Assembly (NCBI GenBank): GCA_900313015.1
Contig: OMPR01000004.1
Location: 62,001-126,000, forward strand
DNA: 64,000 bases
From: Rhodobacteraceae bacterium EL53
GTDB lineage: Bacteria; Pseudomonadota; Alphaproteobacteria; Rhodobacterales; Rhodobacteraceae
Direction of reading: 5' to 3'
Part shown: positions 43,718 through 52,073 of the stretch, one piece after another
Layout: each line of letters starts with the position of its first letter
Numbering within the stretch: position 1 is the stretch's first letter
Notes under the pieces: generated by a model
What the model saw: the letters and a program-made list of their open reading frames with translations, nothing else
What the model was told of the DNA's origin: nothing
Databases searched by the model: none
Translations under genes and position numbers: made by a program

Positions 43718-46700
43718 ATGCCACGTCTTTGTTTTATTTTATTTGCTATGTTTTTTTCGATTGCCCAAGGCGCGGTGGCACAACAGGCCCTGTCCGATTT
43801 CCGGTATGTTGTTTCAAGAGATATGGATTTTTTTGGCTCAGATCTGGATTCTCTGTTTGATACAGATCTGTCTGCCTGCGTGCAGGCGTGTTCAGCGCAA
43901 GCGTCTTGTCAGGCGTTTACGTTTAACGCTCGGTCCAACGCCTGCTTTCCCAAACAAGGTGTAAGTGAGCAAACGCCATACGAAGGCGCGGTATCGGCGC
44001 TCAAAGTGGCGACTGCAGCAGACGTACAAAACCTGGCGCAAACGCGGGCAGAGGATCTTGGGTTTCTTAAAGCTGAGGATCTGAACTCAGCTCGGGTGAT
44101 GAGGCAAAACCTGGGATTGCGTCATGCAGCGGGCGGTCAGAATTTGGAGTTTGTGTTGGATGCCGCGCGGGCGGCCTCTCGCGATGCCAATCGGTATATG
44201 CAATGGATCGGGGTTGCTGTTTCTCTCAGTGACCGGGGGGATCTGTGGACAGAATATGCCAACGCCTTGCTTGCAATCGATGTCAGCAACAGCAATCGCA
44301 AAAAAGAGTATAATGCGCGGTCGCTATCTGCGGCAGTGAACGGATATTTTCGGGCGCAGAATACAGGCGCGCAAGTTTCTGCACTGCAGGTGCTTTCAGA
44401 GGGTTTAGAGAAATCCGGGCGTGGTCGGGATATGCTGGCTGCCTTACGTTTGGCCAATACGCTGCAACCCCGGGATGATATTGCCCGCGCATTGGAAGCC
44501 GCGATTTTGAAATACGGCTTCCGGGTCGTCGACAGCACGGTGGAAAGCGATTCCACAGCGCCGCGAATTTGTGCGCAATTTTCAGAACCTTTGGTCAAAG
44601 CGGGGGTGGATTATGAACCCTTCGTCAATCTGCCATCGTCTTCTTTGGTGGTACAGATTGATGACTCACAGTTGTGCGTTGATGGGGTCGCGCATGGCAG
44701 CAGATATCGCATTCTGCTGCGCAAAGGGTTGCCCGCCGCATCGGGTGAGGTTCTGCACAAAGATGTTGAGCTGACGCATTACGTACGTGATCGTGCCCCG
44801 TCGGTGAAATTTCCGGGGCGATCCTATGTGTTGCCCAAATCCGCTGATGCGGCCTTGCCCGTTCAAACGGTTAACTTGACCGGGCTAGAGTTGAAATTGC
44901 GTCGGGTGAGTGATCGGAATTTGCTGCGCGCTGTTCAGGATGGGTATTTTGGCCGCCCACTGAACCACTGGCAGGATCAGAACTTTGCTAGTGAAATTGC
45001 ACAGGATGTGTGGGTCGGTACGGGTGAGGTCCAGAATGAGCTGAACCAAGACATGGTAACCCGATTACCTATGGGCGAGGCAATTGCCGGGCAACCAGCT
45101 GGAATTTATGCGCTGACTGCACGAGTTCCGGGGGCGGATCCCTATGACGACCCGGGCGCCACACAGTGGTTTGTTCTCAGCGATCTGGGAATCAGCACGA
45201 TGTCGGGTACAGATGGGTTGCACGTCACAGTCCGTGGCTTGGGGGATGCGTTACCCAAAGCCGGGGTCGAGGTGACACTGGTGTCTCGGGCCAATGCGGT
45301 GCTTGGAAAACTGACCACGGATACAGGTGGGTACGCCCGCTTTGAACCGGGCTTGGTGCGCGGGGATGGATCAGCAGCGCCTGCAATGGTTTTGGCAACG
45401 CTTGAGGACACGGACCTGGGGTTCCTGTCTCTGACAGACCCGGCCTTTGATTTGTCGGATCGCGGCGTTGAAGGGCGTGCACCTGCGGGTCCGGTCGATG
45501 TCTTTTTGACCACGGATCGCGGCGCTTATCGGGCAGGTGAAGTGATCCATGCAACGGTTTTGACGCGCGATGATGCGGTTGCGGCCCTCGAAGGGGTGCC
45601 GTTGACGGCGGTCCTCAGCCGTCCTGATGGAGTGGAGTATCGCCGCCTTGTTTCCGGCGGTGGCAATGTTGGGGGGCACGTGTTCTCGTTTCCCGTGGGA
45701 CCAAGCGTTCCACGCGGGGCGTGGCGGTTGGATATCAAGACCGACCCCAAAGGAAAAAGCGTCGCGACCCAAACGGTCTTGGTCGAAGATTTCCTGCCAG
45801 AACGGATCGACTTTACGCTTTCATTGCCGAATGCACCGTTGCGCCCGGGCGAAAGCCCCCCGTTACAGGTTCAGGCAAAGTATCTCTTTGGTGCGCCGGG
45901 GTCTGATCTGAAAATTGACGGTCAGGTTGTGCTGCGCGCGGCCTCACAATTGGCAGAGTGGCCCGGTTATCAGTTCGGTCGCCATGATGAGCGCGCATCG
46001 GCGCAGAGCAGCTATTTCGGAGATCAGAAAACGGATGACAAAGGGCAGGCTTTTGTTCCGGTCGAAATTCCGCGTCTCAGCTCGGCGGGCAAACCGCTCG
46101 AAGCGACCGTGATCGCGCGCGTTGCAGATGGATCATCGCGCCCGGTTGAGCGGCGTTTGGTTGCGCCGGTGTTGCCGGATACGCCTGTTCTGGGGATCAA
46201 GCCCCTGTTCGACGGTGTGGTGACTGAGGGTACAGAAGCCGGGTTCGAGATCATTGGCTTAACTCCAGACCTAACGCCCACCCCAATGCAGGTGCGCTGG
46301 ACCCTAAATCGGGTCGAAACCCGGTATCAGTGGTATCAGCTGTATGGCAATTGGAACTGGGAACCGGTGACCCGACGCACCCGGATCGCGACAGGCGATG
46401 CGACGCTACAAGGGCAACCATTGTCTGTGTCCCATCCCGTGGATTGGGGCACGTACGAGCTGGTGGTTGAACGTATTGATGGCGGCTATGTCGCCGCTTC
46501 AGCGGATTTCTACGCAGGTTGGTATCAAGCAGCGGATGCGTCCGCGACGCCAGACCGGTTAGAGCTTTCCTTGGATCAAGACAGCTATCAACCCGGGGAC
46601 ACAGCCAAATTGCGCATCGTCCCACGGGCGGCTGGCACAGCATTGATTACAGTGATGTCGAACAAGGTCATTCATCGCGAGGCGGTCGAGGTGCCCGCCG

Positions 46701-49141
46701 GTGCCAGTGTGGTCCCCCTTGAAGTGACCAAAGATTGGGGCACCGGCGCCTATGTCACGGCGTCGGTGATCCGTCCGATGGATGTCTCCGCAGGTCAAAA
46801 CCCGGCCCGCGCACTTGGGCTTGCCCATGCAACAGTAGACCCAATCGGGAAACAGCTTGCGGTCTCTCTAGAGGTGCCAGATGCGTCGCAACCCCGCCAA
46901 ACCCAGCAGGCGAAAGTTACCGTTTCCGGTGCAGCACCCGGTGAACAGGTTTGGATGACGTTGGCGGCAGTGGATGTTGGCATTCTCAACCTGACGGGCT
47001 TTGAAAGCCCGGACCCCGATGGGCACTACTTTGGCCAACGTCGGTTGGGCGTTGAGCTGCGCGACGTTTATGGACGTTTGATTGATGGGTTGAACGGCGC
47101 TGTTGGCTCTGTGCGATCCGGCGGGGATGCCAACGCAGGCATGCGCTCGCAATCCCCGCCGCCAACCCAAGACTTGATGGCGCGCTTTAGCGGCCCGGTT
47201 GAGGTGGGCGCAGATGGCACGGCCACTGTCGACATCGACCTGCCCGCGTTTAATGGCACCGTGCGATTGATGGCCGTAGCATGGAGCAAAACAGCAGTTG
47301 GTCAGGCCGAGCGGGACATGATTGTGCGCGATCCTGTGGTTGTAACCGCAAGTTTGCCGCGCTTTTTGGCGCCGGGTGATGACAGCCAGATCTTGCTTGA
47401 GATTGTGCATGCGGATGGCCCTGCTGGTGACATGACAATGACCTTGACTGGTGACAGCACCTTGCAACTGGCCACACAGCCAGGCGGCTTCACGCTCGAG
47501 ACAGGCGGCAAAACCATGTTCCGGGTGCCGGTCAAGGCTGTGCAATCTGGGGTGGGGAACATCGACGTTGTTCTGACCACACCAGATGATCGTGTCTCGC
47601 GTCAAACATTGCGCTTACCTGTTCAGTCGAATGATCCGGTTGTCGCGCAAACGCGGCGGTTCACACTGGGCGCGGGGGACAGTTTCCTGTTCAGCAAGGA
47701 TGTCTTTACCGGGCTGCGCACAGGATCTGCACAGGCAATCTTGTCTGCGGGCGCTTTGGCGCGCTTTGATGCGCCGGGTTTGCTGACGGCGCTGGATCGA
47801 TATCCGTACGGATGTACGGAACAGGTGACCTCCCAAGCGATGCCCTTGCTGTACCTTTCGTCTGTTGCTCAGGCTGCGGAGCTTGGGGATGGTCCAGCGG
47901 TCCGGGCGCGTATTGATGCCTCGATCGCGCGGGTGTTGACACGGCAAGCGTCGAACGGGGCCTTTGGCCTATGGCGCGCTGAAAGCGGTGATTTCTGGCT
48001 GGATGCCTATGCCAGCGATTTCCTGAGCCGAGCCCGCACCGAGGGGCACGTGGTCCCCGACCGGGCCTTTACCCAAGCGATGGATAATCTGCGCAACCGT
48101 ATCAATTACGCGCCGGATTTTGATATCGGAGGCGAAGACATTGCCTATGCCCTGATGGTGCTCGCTCGCGAAGGGGCGGCCGCCATGGGCGACCTGCGAT
48201 ACTATGCGGATGTCAAAGGGGATGGGTTTGCAACGCCGCTTGCCGCCGCCCAACTGGGGGCAGCCCTCGCATCCTACGGGGATCAAACCCGCGCGGACCG
48301 GATGTTCTCTCGCGCGGCTCAACTGATCGACCGTCAACAAGGGCACGAGGGGCCGTTTTGGCGGGCGGATTACGGAACATCTGTCCGCGATTCTGCCGGG
48401 GTTCTTGCCTTGGCCGTCGAAGCGGGCAGCGCAGTGGTGGACCGTAACCGTCTGATCACCCAGATCAGCCAAGAAACCGAAACCATGTCGACGCAAGAGT
48501 CCGCCTGGACCCTGCTCGCGGCACAGGCATTGGTGAAATCACCAGAAACCTCAGGGTTGAGGGTCAACGGTGCGCCGGTTGAAGGGCCGTTTGTACAAAT
48601 ATTGTCTAATGCGACGCAGGAGGCGATGAATATAACCACGACAGGCAGCGGGGATCAGGACATTACTCTGACCACACTCGGAATCCCCGAGGTCGCCCCC
48701 CCCGCCGGGGGCACAGGCTACAGTATTCAGCGGCAATATTTTTCTATGGATGGGGAAGAGATCAATGGACCCTCTTTTGTCGTTGGTGATCGCTTTGTCG
48801 CCGTGGTCACGGTTCAACCGTTCGAAGACTCTGGCGCTCGGTTGATGGTGCGTGACCCGCTACCCGCTGGATTTGAGATAGACAATCCTAGCCTGTTGCG
48901 ATCTGGCGATGTGCGCGCGCTTGAGTGGCTAAACCTGTCTGACGCCACCCATAGCGAATTCAGAGCGGATAGCTTTCTTGCGGCTGTGGATATCGGTGGC
49001 CGCGATCCGGTGACGCTGGCCTATGTGGTCCGGGCTGTGTCCGCCGGTCAGTTCCATCACCCTGCAGCATCTGTCGAAGATATGTATCGCCCCCGGTTTC
49101 GTGCGCGCACAGACACATCGCGCGTGACTGTTCAGGATTGA
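43718..49141 (+). CDS. Bacterial alpha-2-macroglobulin with N-terminal PAN/apple-like domain
   Basis: A 1807-residue periplasmic protease-trapping protein of the YfhM/ECAM type. The signal peptide ends around AVA (~21) and has no lipobox, unlike E. coli YfhM. Residues ~26-95 form a Cys-paired PAN/apple-like module (CVQAC, CQAF, CFPKQ). MG domains follow, with a DVFLTTDRGAYRAGE strand typical of A2M_N near residue 592. The thioester is intact, YPYGCTEQ with C1366 and Q1369, before the alpha-helical complement-like domain. The start at 43718 has GGAGGG; a longer frame from 43667 is unlikely. It is paired with pbpC 7 nt downstream, as in many Gram-negatives, guarding the envelope when peptidoglycan is breached. 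Confidence 0.93.
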   Translation: MPRLCFILFAMFFSIAQGAVAQQALSDFRYVVSRDMDFFGSDLDSLFDTDLSACVQACSAQASCQAFTFNARSNACFPKQGVSEQTPYEGAVSALKVATAADVQNLAQTRAEDLGFLKAEDLNSARVMRQNLGLRHAAGGQNLEFVLDAARAASRDANRYMQWIGVAVSLSDRGDLWTEYANALLAIDVSNSNRKKEYNARSLSAAVNGYFRAQNTGAQVSALQVLSEGLEKSGRGRDMLAALRLANTLQPRDDIARALEAAILKYGFRVVDSTVESDSTAPRICAQFSEPLVKAGVDYEPFVNLPSSSLVVQIDDSQLCVDGVAHGSRYRILLRKGLPAASGEVLHKDVELTHYVRDRAPSVKFPGRSYVLPKSADAALPVQTVNLTGLELKLRRVSDRNLLRAVQDGYFGRPLNHWQDQNFASEIAQDVWVGTGEVQNELNQDMVTRLPMGEAIAGQPAGIYALTARVPGADPYDDPGATQWFVLSDLGISTMSGTDGLHVTVRGLGDALPKAGVEVTLVSRANAVLGKLTTDTGGYARFEPGLVRGDGSAAPAMVLATLEDTDLGFLSLTDPAFDLSDRGVEGRAPAGPVDVFLTTDRGAYRAGEVIHATVLTRDDAVAALEGVPLTAVLSRPDGVEYRRLVSGGGNVGGHVFSFPVGPSVPRGAWRLDIKTDPKGKSVATQTVLVEDFLPERIDFTLSLPNAPLRPGESPPLQVQAKYLFGAPGSDLKIDGQVVLRAASQLAEWPGYQFGRHDERASAQSSYFGDQKTDDKGQAFVPVEIPRLSSAGKPLEATVIARVADGSSRPVERRLVAPVLPDTPVLGIKPLFDGVVTEGTEAGFEIIGLTPDLTPTPMQVRWTLNRVETRYQWYQLYGNWNWEPVTRRTRIATGDATLQGQPLSVSHPVDWGTYELVVERIDGGYVAASADFYAGWYQAADASATPDRLELSLDQDSYQPGDTAKLRIVPRAAGTALITVMSNKVIHREAVEVPAGASVVPLEVTKDWGTGAYVTASVIRPMDVSAGQNPARALGLAHATVDPIGKQLAVSLEVPDASQPRQTQQAKVTVSGAAPGEQVWMTLAAVDVGILNLTGFESPDPDGHYFGQRRLGVELRDVYGRLIDGLNGAVGSVRSGGDANAGMRSQSPPPTQDLMARFSGPVEVGADGTATVDIDLPAFNGTVRLMAVAWSKTAVGQAERDMIVRDPVVVTASLPRFLAPGDDSQILLEIVHADGPAGDMTMTLTGDSTLQLATQPGGFTLETGGKTMFRVPVKAVQSGVGNIDVVLTTPDDRVSRQTLRLPVQSNDPVVAQTRRFTLGAGDSFLFSKDVFTGLRTGSAQAILSAGALARFDAPGLLTALDRYPYGCTEQVTSQAMPLLYLSSVAQAAELGDGPAVRARIDASIARVLTRQASNGAFGLWRAESGDFWLDAYASDFLSRARTEGHVVPDRAFTQAMDNLRNRINYAPDFDIGGEDIAYALMVLAREGAAAMGDLRYYADVKGDGFATPLAAAQLGAALASYGDQTRADRMFSRAAQLIDRQQGHEGPFWRADYGTSVRDSAGVLALAVEAGSAVVDRNRLITQISQETETMSTQESAWTLLAAQALVKSPETSGLRVNGAPVEGPFVQILSNATQEAMNITTTGSGDQDITLTTLGIPEVAPPAGGTGYSIQRQYFSMDGEEINGPSFVVGDRFVAVVTVQPFEDSGARLMVRDPLPAGFEIDNPSLLRSGDVRALEWLNLSDATHSEFRADSFLAAVDIGGRDPVTLAYVVRAVSAGQFHHPAASVEDMYRPRFRARTDTSRVTVQD

Positions 49142-49148
49142 TGATCAG

Positions 49149-51182
49149 ATGAAACGATTTGGGTTCCTGTTTCTGGGGATGCTCCTGTTTCTCGCAGGGG
49201 CGCTCAGGGATGCAGGGGACCAGTGGATTTCTGACACCGACCTACCACTGATCCTGACCGAAACATCCACCGAAGTTCGGGATCGAAACGGTGCTTTGCT
49301 CCGGGCCTATCCAGTGGGCACAGGCATCTGGCGTTTGGCCCCGGGGAAGGTTGATCCTAGTTTCACAGCGATGTTGATCCGTTACGAAGACAAACGGTTC
49401 TACTCTCATTCCGGTGTCGATGGCTGGGCTTTGCTGCGCGCCGTGCGGCAAGCCATCTGGAATGGGCGTCCGGTGTCTGGGGGGTCAACCTTGACGATGC
49501 AGGTCGCGCGTCTGTTGGAAGATGGCACAACCGGGCGCTGGGCAGGTAAGCTCAGGCAGATGCGCGTGGCTTGGGCTTTGGAGCGTCGCCTCAGCAAAGA
49601 CGATATTCTGCGGCTTTACCTGACGCACGCGCCGTATGGGGGCAATTTAGAAGGCGTGCGCGCAGCGACGGTGGCATGGTTCGGAAAAGAGCCGCATCGA
49701 CTAACGCCTGCGCAATCTGCTTTGTTGGTTGCCCTGCCTCAACGGCCCGAAGGACGACGACCAGATCGATATCCCGATCAAGCGCTAGCAGCACGGGATC
49801 GCGTGTTGCACCGGATGCAAAAGCACAACGTTCTGGACGGGGCCGAAGCGCGCGCCGCTTTGAGCGAACCAATCCCGGATGCACAAAGACCGTTCCCGCA
49901 ATTGGCACCACATTTTGCGGATCGGGTGCGGCTGGAACAGCCAGAAAAAGCTACACATGTATTGACATTAGTCGCTGATCTACAACGCAAGGTCGAGGGT
50001 TTGGTCGCGCGCGCCGCTGCTGCAGCCGGTCCTCAGGTTTCGGGTGCTTTGATTGTGGCAGATCACCAAACTGGTGAAATCTTGGCCTCGGTCGGATCAC
50101 CTGCCTATCAATCTGCGCGACAAGGGTTCGTGGATATGACACAGGCCGTGCGCTCGCCGGGATCGACGTTGAAACCGCTGATCTATGGCTTGGGGTTCGA
50201 TCAGGGCATGATACACCCTGAGACGCTGATCCATGATGGCCCCGTCATGTTTGGACGTTATGCGCCGCGCAATTTTGACGGTGAATTTCGCGGGGATGTC
50301 AGGATCCGGGATGCATTGCAAATGTCGCTCAATATCCCGGTTGTGCGATTGACGAACGAACTGGGTGCGGCGCGGTTGGTCGCGACACTTAAGCAAGGCG
50401 GAGCCAGCCCAAAATTGCCAAGTGGTGTGCCCGGTTTGGCTATTGCGCTGGGCGGGGTGGGGCTAAACCTACAGGATCTTGTTCAGCTTTACGCAGGCTT
50501 GGCCAACGCGGGGCAGGGTTTGAAATTGCACCATCGGGCGGGGCAATCGTCTGTACCGGTAGGGCGTATGATCTCGGATGTTGCGGCTTGGCATGTAAGC
50601 GATATTTTGCGGGGTCTCGCTCCCCCTTCCGGAGCTCAAGCGCATGTTTTGGCCTATAAAACCGGAACGTCTTATGGGCACCGTGACGCTTGGGCGATTG
50701 GCTATGATGGGCGTCATGTCATCGGAGTCTGGTTGGGTCGCGCCGATGGTACGCCGGTTCCGGGGGCGTTTGGTGGGGGTCTGGCGGCCCCGGTTCTGTT
50801 CGAGGCCTTTGGCCGTTTGAAACCAGATTTTGATCCATTGCCTGCCCCCCCTGCTGCGACACTGATCCTAGGCGCGGCCGAGCTGCCGTTGCCGTTGCGC
50901 CGTTTTCGCCCGCGCTCGGCGGCGTTCGAAGCTGCCCAAGATGCGCCTCAGCTGTTGTTTCCACCGAATGGGGCACGTTTGGCGCTGGGCATGGATCCTG
51001 TCACGCTGAAAGTACGCGGCGGAGTGGCCCCTTTTATGGTGCTGACCGATGGGGCCGCAGTTGCAACGGAGTTGTATCAATGGGAATTCGAAGTCCCAAA
51101 CCCCGGGGCCGGATTTTCGACGTTTGTTGTTGTGGATACTGCAGGGCGTTCTGACCGTGTTGCGGTCCGTTTGGAAGACTAG
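49149..51182 (+). CDS. pbpC: Penicillin-binding protein 1C (bifunctional glycosyltransferase/transpeptidase)
   Basis: A 677-residue class A PBP, anchored by an N-terminal helix. The GT51 domain has the catalytic E80 in RYEDKRFYSHSGVDG and the GGSTLTMQVAR motif. The transpeptidase domain has SxxK at S339-T-L-K342, SLN, and KTG at 504-506. A C-terminal BiPBP_C-like region closes the protein. E. coli PbpC is somewhat longer. The 7-nt spacing from the alpha-2-macroglobulin gene reproduces the conserved yfhM-pbpC pair. Confidence 0.95.
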   Translation: MKRFGFLFLGMLLFLAGALRDAGDQWISDTDLPLILTETSTEVRDRNGALLRAYPVGTGIWRLAPGKVDPSFTAMLIRYEDKRFYSHSGVDGWALLRAVRQAIWNGRPVSGGSTLTMQVARLLEDGTTGRWAGKLRQMRVAWALERRLSKDDILRLYLTHAPYGGNLEGVRAATVAWFGKEPHRLTPAQSALLVALPQRPEGRRPDRYPDQALAARDRVLHRMQKHNVLDGAEARAALSEPIPDAQRPFPQLAPHFADRVRLEQPEKATHVLTLVADLQRKVEGLVARAAAAAGPQVSGALIVADHQTGEILASVGSPAYQSARQGFVDMTQAVRSPGSTLKPLIYGLGFDQGMIHPETLIHDGPVMFGRYAPRNFDGEFRGDVRIRDALQMSLNIPVVRLTNELGAARLVATLKQGGASPKLPSGVPGLAIALGGVGLNLQDLVQLYAGLANAGQGLKLHHRAGQSSVPVGRMISDVAAWHVSDILRGLAPPSGAQAHVLAYKTGTSYGHRDAWAIGYDGRHVIGVWLGRADGTPVPGAFGGGLAAPVLFEAFGRLKPDFDPLPAPPAATLILGAAELPLPLRRFRPRSAAFEAAQDAPQLLFPPNGARLALGMDPVTLKVRGGVAPFMVLTDGAAVATELYQWEFEVPNPGAGFSTFVVVDTAGRSDRVAVRLED

Positions 51183-51198
51183 GTTTTAGGAGGGTCAC

Positions 51199-52041
51199 AT
51201 GTTTCGGTTGTTATTGGTTTTTGCCTTGGCTTTGTCGGGGACGTCAGTATGGGCGCAATGCGCGTCGGATGATGAAATCGTACAATTTGTGGACGATTAT
51301 GTACAAAAGCAGCCCGCGAAAGCACTCAACGCGGGCGGCAGCATGGATGACGCGCTGTGCACCCAAGCCAAACTTGCCAAAGCGTTAGAGCCGCACATGG
51401 GTCCTGTTGTGGGCTATAAAGCAGGGCTGACGAGCAAACCAGCACAGGATCGGTTCAAGGTCAGCGAACCTGTTCAAGGTGTTCTCTATCGTGACATGAT
51501 GCTGGAAAATGGTGCTGAATTGCCCGCTGGGTGGGGCACTCGACCTGTTTTTGAATCGGATTTGATTTTGGTTGTAGGGGATGAGGCGATAAACCAAGCC
51601 ACAACCGTCACCGAAGCTATGGCGCATATTTCTACAGTGCATCCGTTTATGGAGTTGCCTGATCTGACACTGGCCAAGGGGGAACCAATTACAGGCGTTA
51701 CTTTGACAGCTATGGGTGTGGGTCCACGTCTTGGCGTCTTAGGCGCGGGAATCCCTGTGACGAACCCCGTCGAGATGGGGCAAGCGTTGGCGGATATGCA
51801 AGTGACCCTGCGCGCTGCCGACGGCGAAGTTCTGGTCGAGGTGCCGGGCAAAGCGGTGATGGGTCATCCTGTGAATTCGGTGCTGTGGCTGAGGTCCAAA
51901 GGGATTGAGCTGAAACCGGGGGACATGGTGTCGGTTGGCTCGTTTGGCCCCCTGTTCCCGCCGGTCAAAGGCAAGGGCGGCGCGTCTGTCACATACACGG
52001 GATTGCCGGGGAACCCGTCTGTGTCAGTGGTTTTTAAATAG
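51199..52041 (+). CDS. Exported MhpD/fumarylacetoacetase-family hydratase-like protein
   Basis: A 280-residue protein with the fold of 2-keto-4-pentenoate hydratases (MhpD, FAH superfamily). Family segments are GYKAGLTSKPAQ (72-83), PVQGVLYRDM, FESD (E119, D121, where the family usually has E-x-E metal ligands), HPFMELPD (E152) and NSVLWL. Unusually, it starts with a clear signal peptide, MFRLLLVFALALSGTSVWA, so it should act in the periplasm although this family is normally cytoplasmic. AGGAGG precedes the ATG. It is the third gene after the alpha-2-macroglobulin and pbpC genes (16 nt gap). The substrate is unknown. Confidence 0.82.
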   Translation: MFRLLLVFALALSGTSVWAQCASDDEIVQFVDDYVQKQPAKALNAGGSMDDALCTQAKLAKALEPHMGPVVGYKAGLTSKPAQDRFKVSEPVQGVLYRDMMLENGAELPAGWGTRPVFESDLILVVGDEAINQATTVTEAMAHISTVHPFMELPDLTLAKGEPITGVTLTAMGVGPRLGVLGAGIPVTNPVEMGQALADMQVTLRAADGEVLVEVPGKAVMGHPVNSVLWLRSKGIELKPGDMVSVGSFGPLFPPVKGKGGASVTYTGLPGNPSVSVVFK

Positions 52042-52073
52042 AACCAGCCCAACTGAACAGGGTGGCGGGGGCG

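Noticed and set aside
46868-47605. 245-codon minus-strand frame within the alpha-2-macroglobulin gene
   Set aside because: Shadow of the true gene; no motif or ribosome-binding site.
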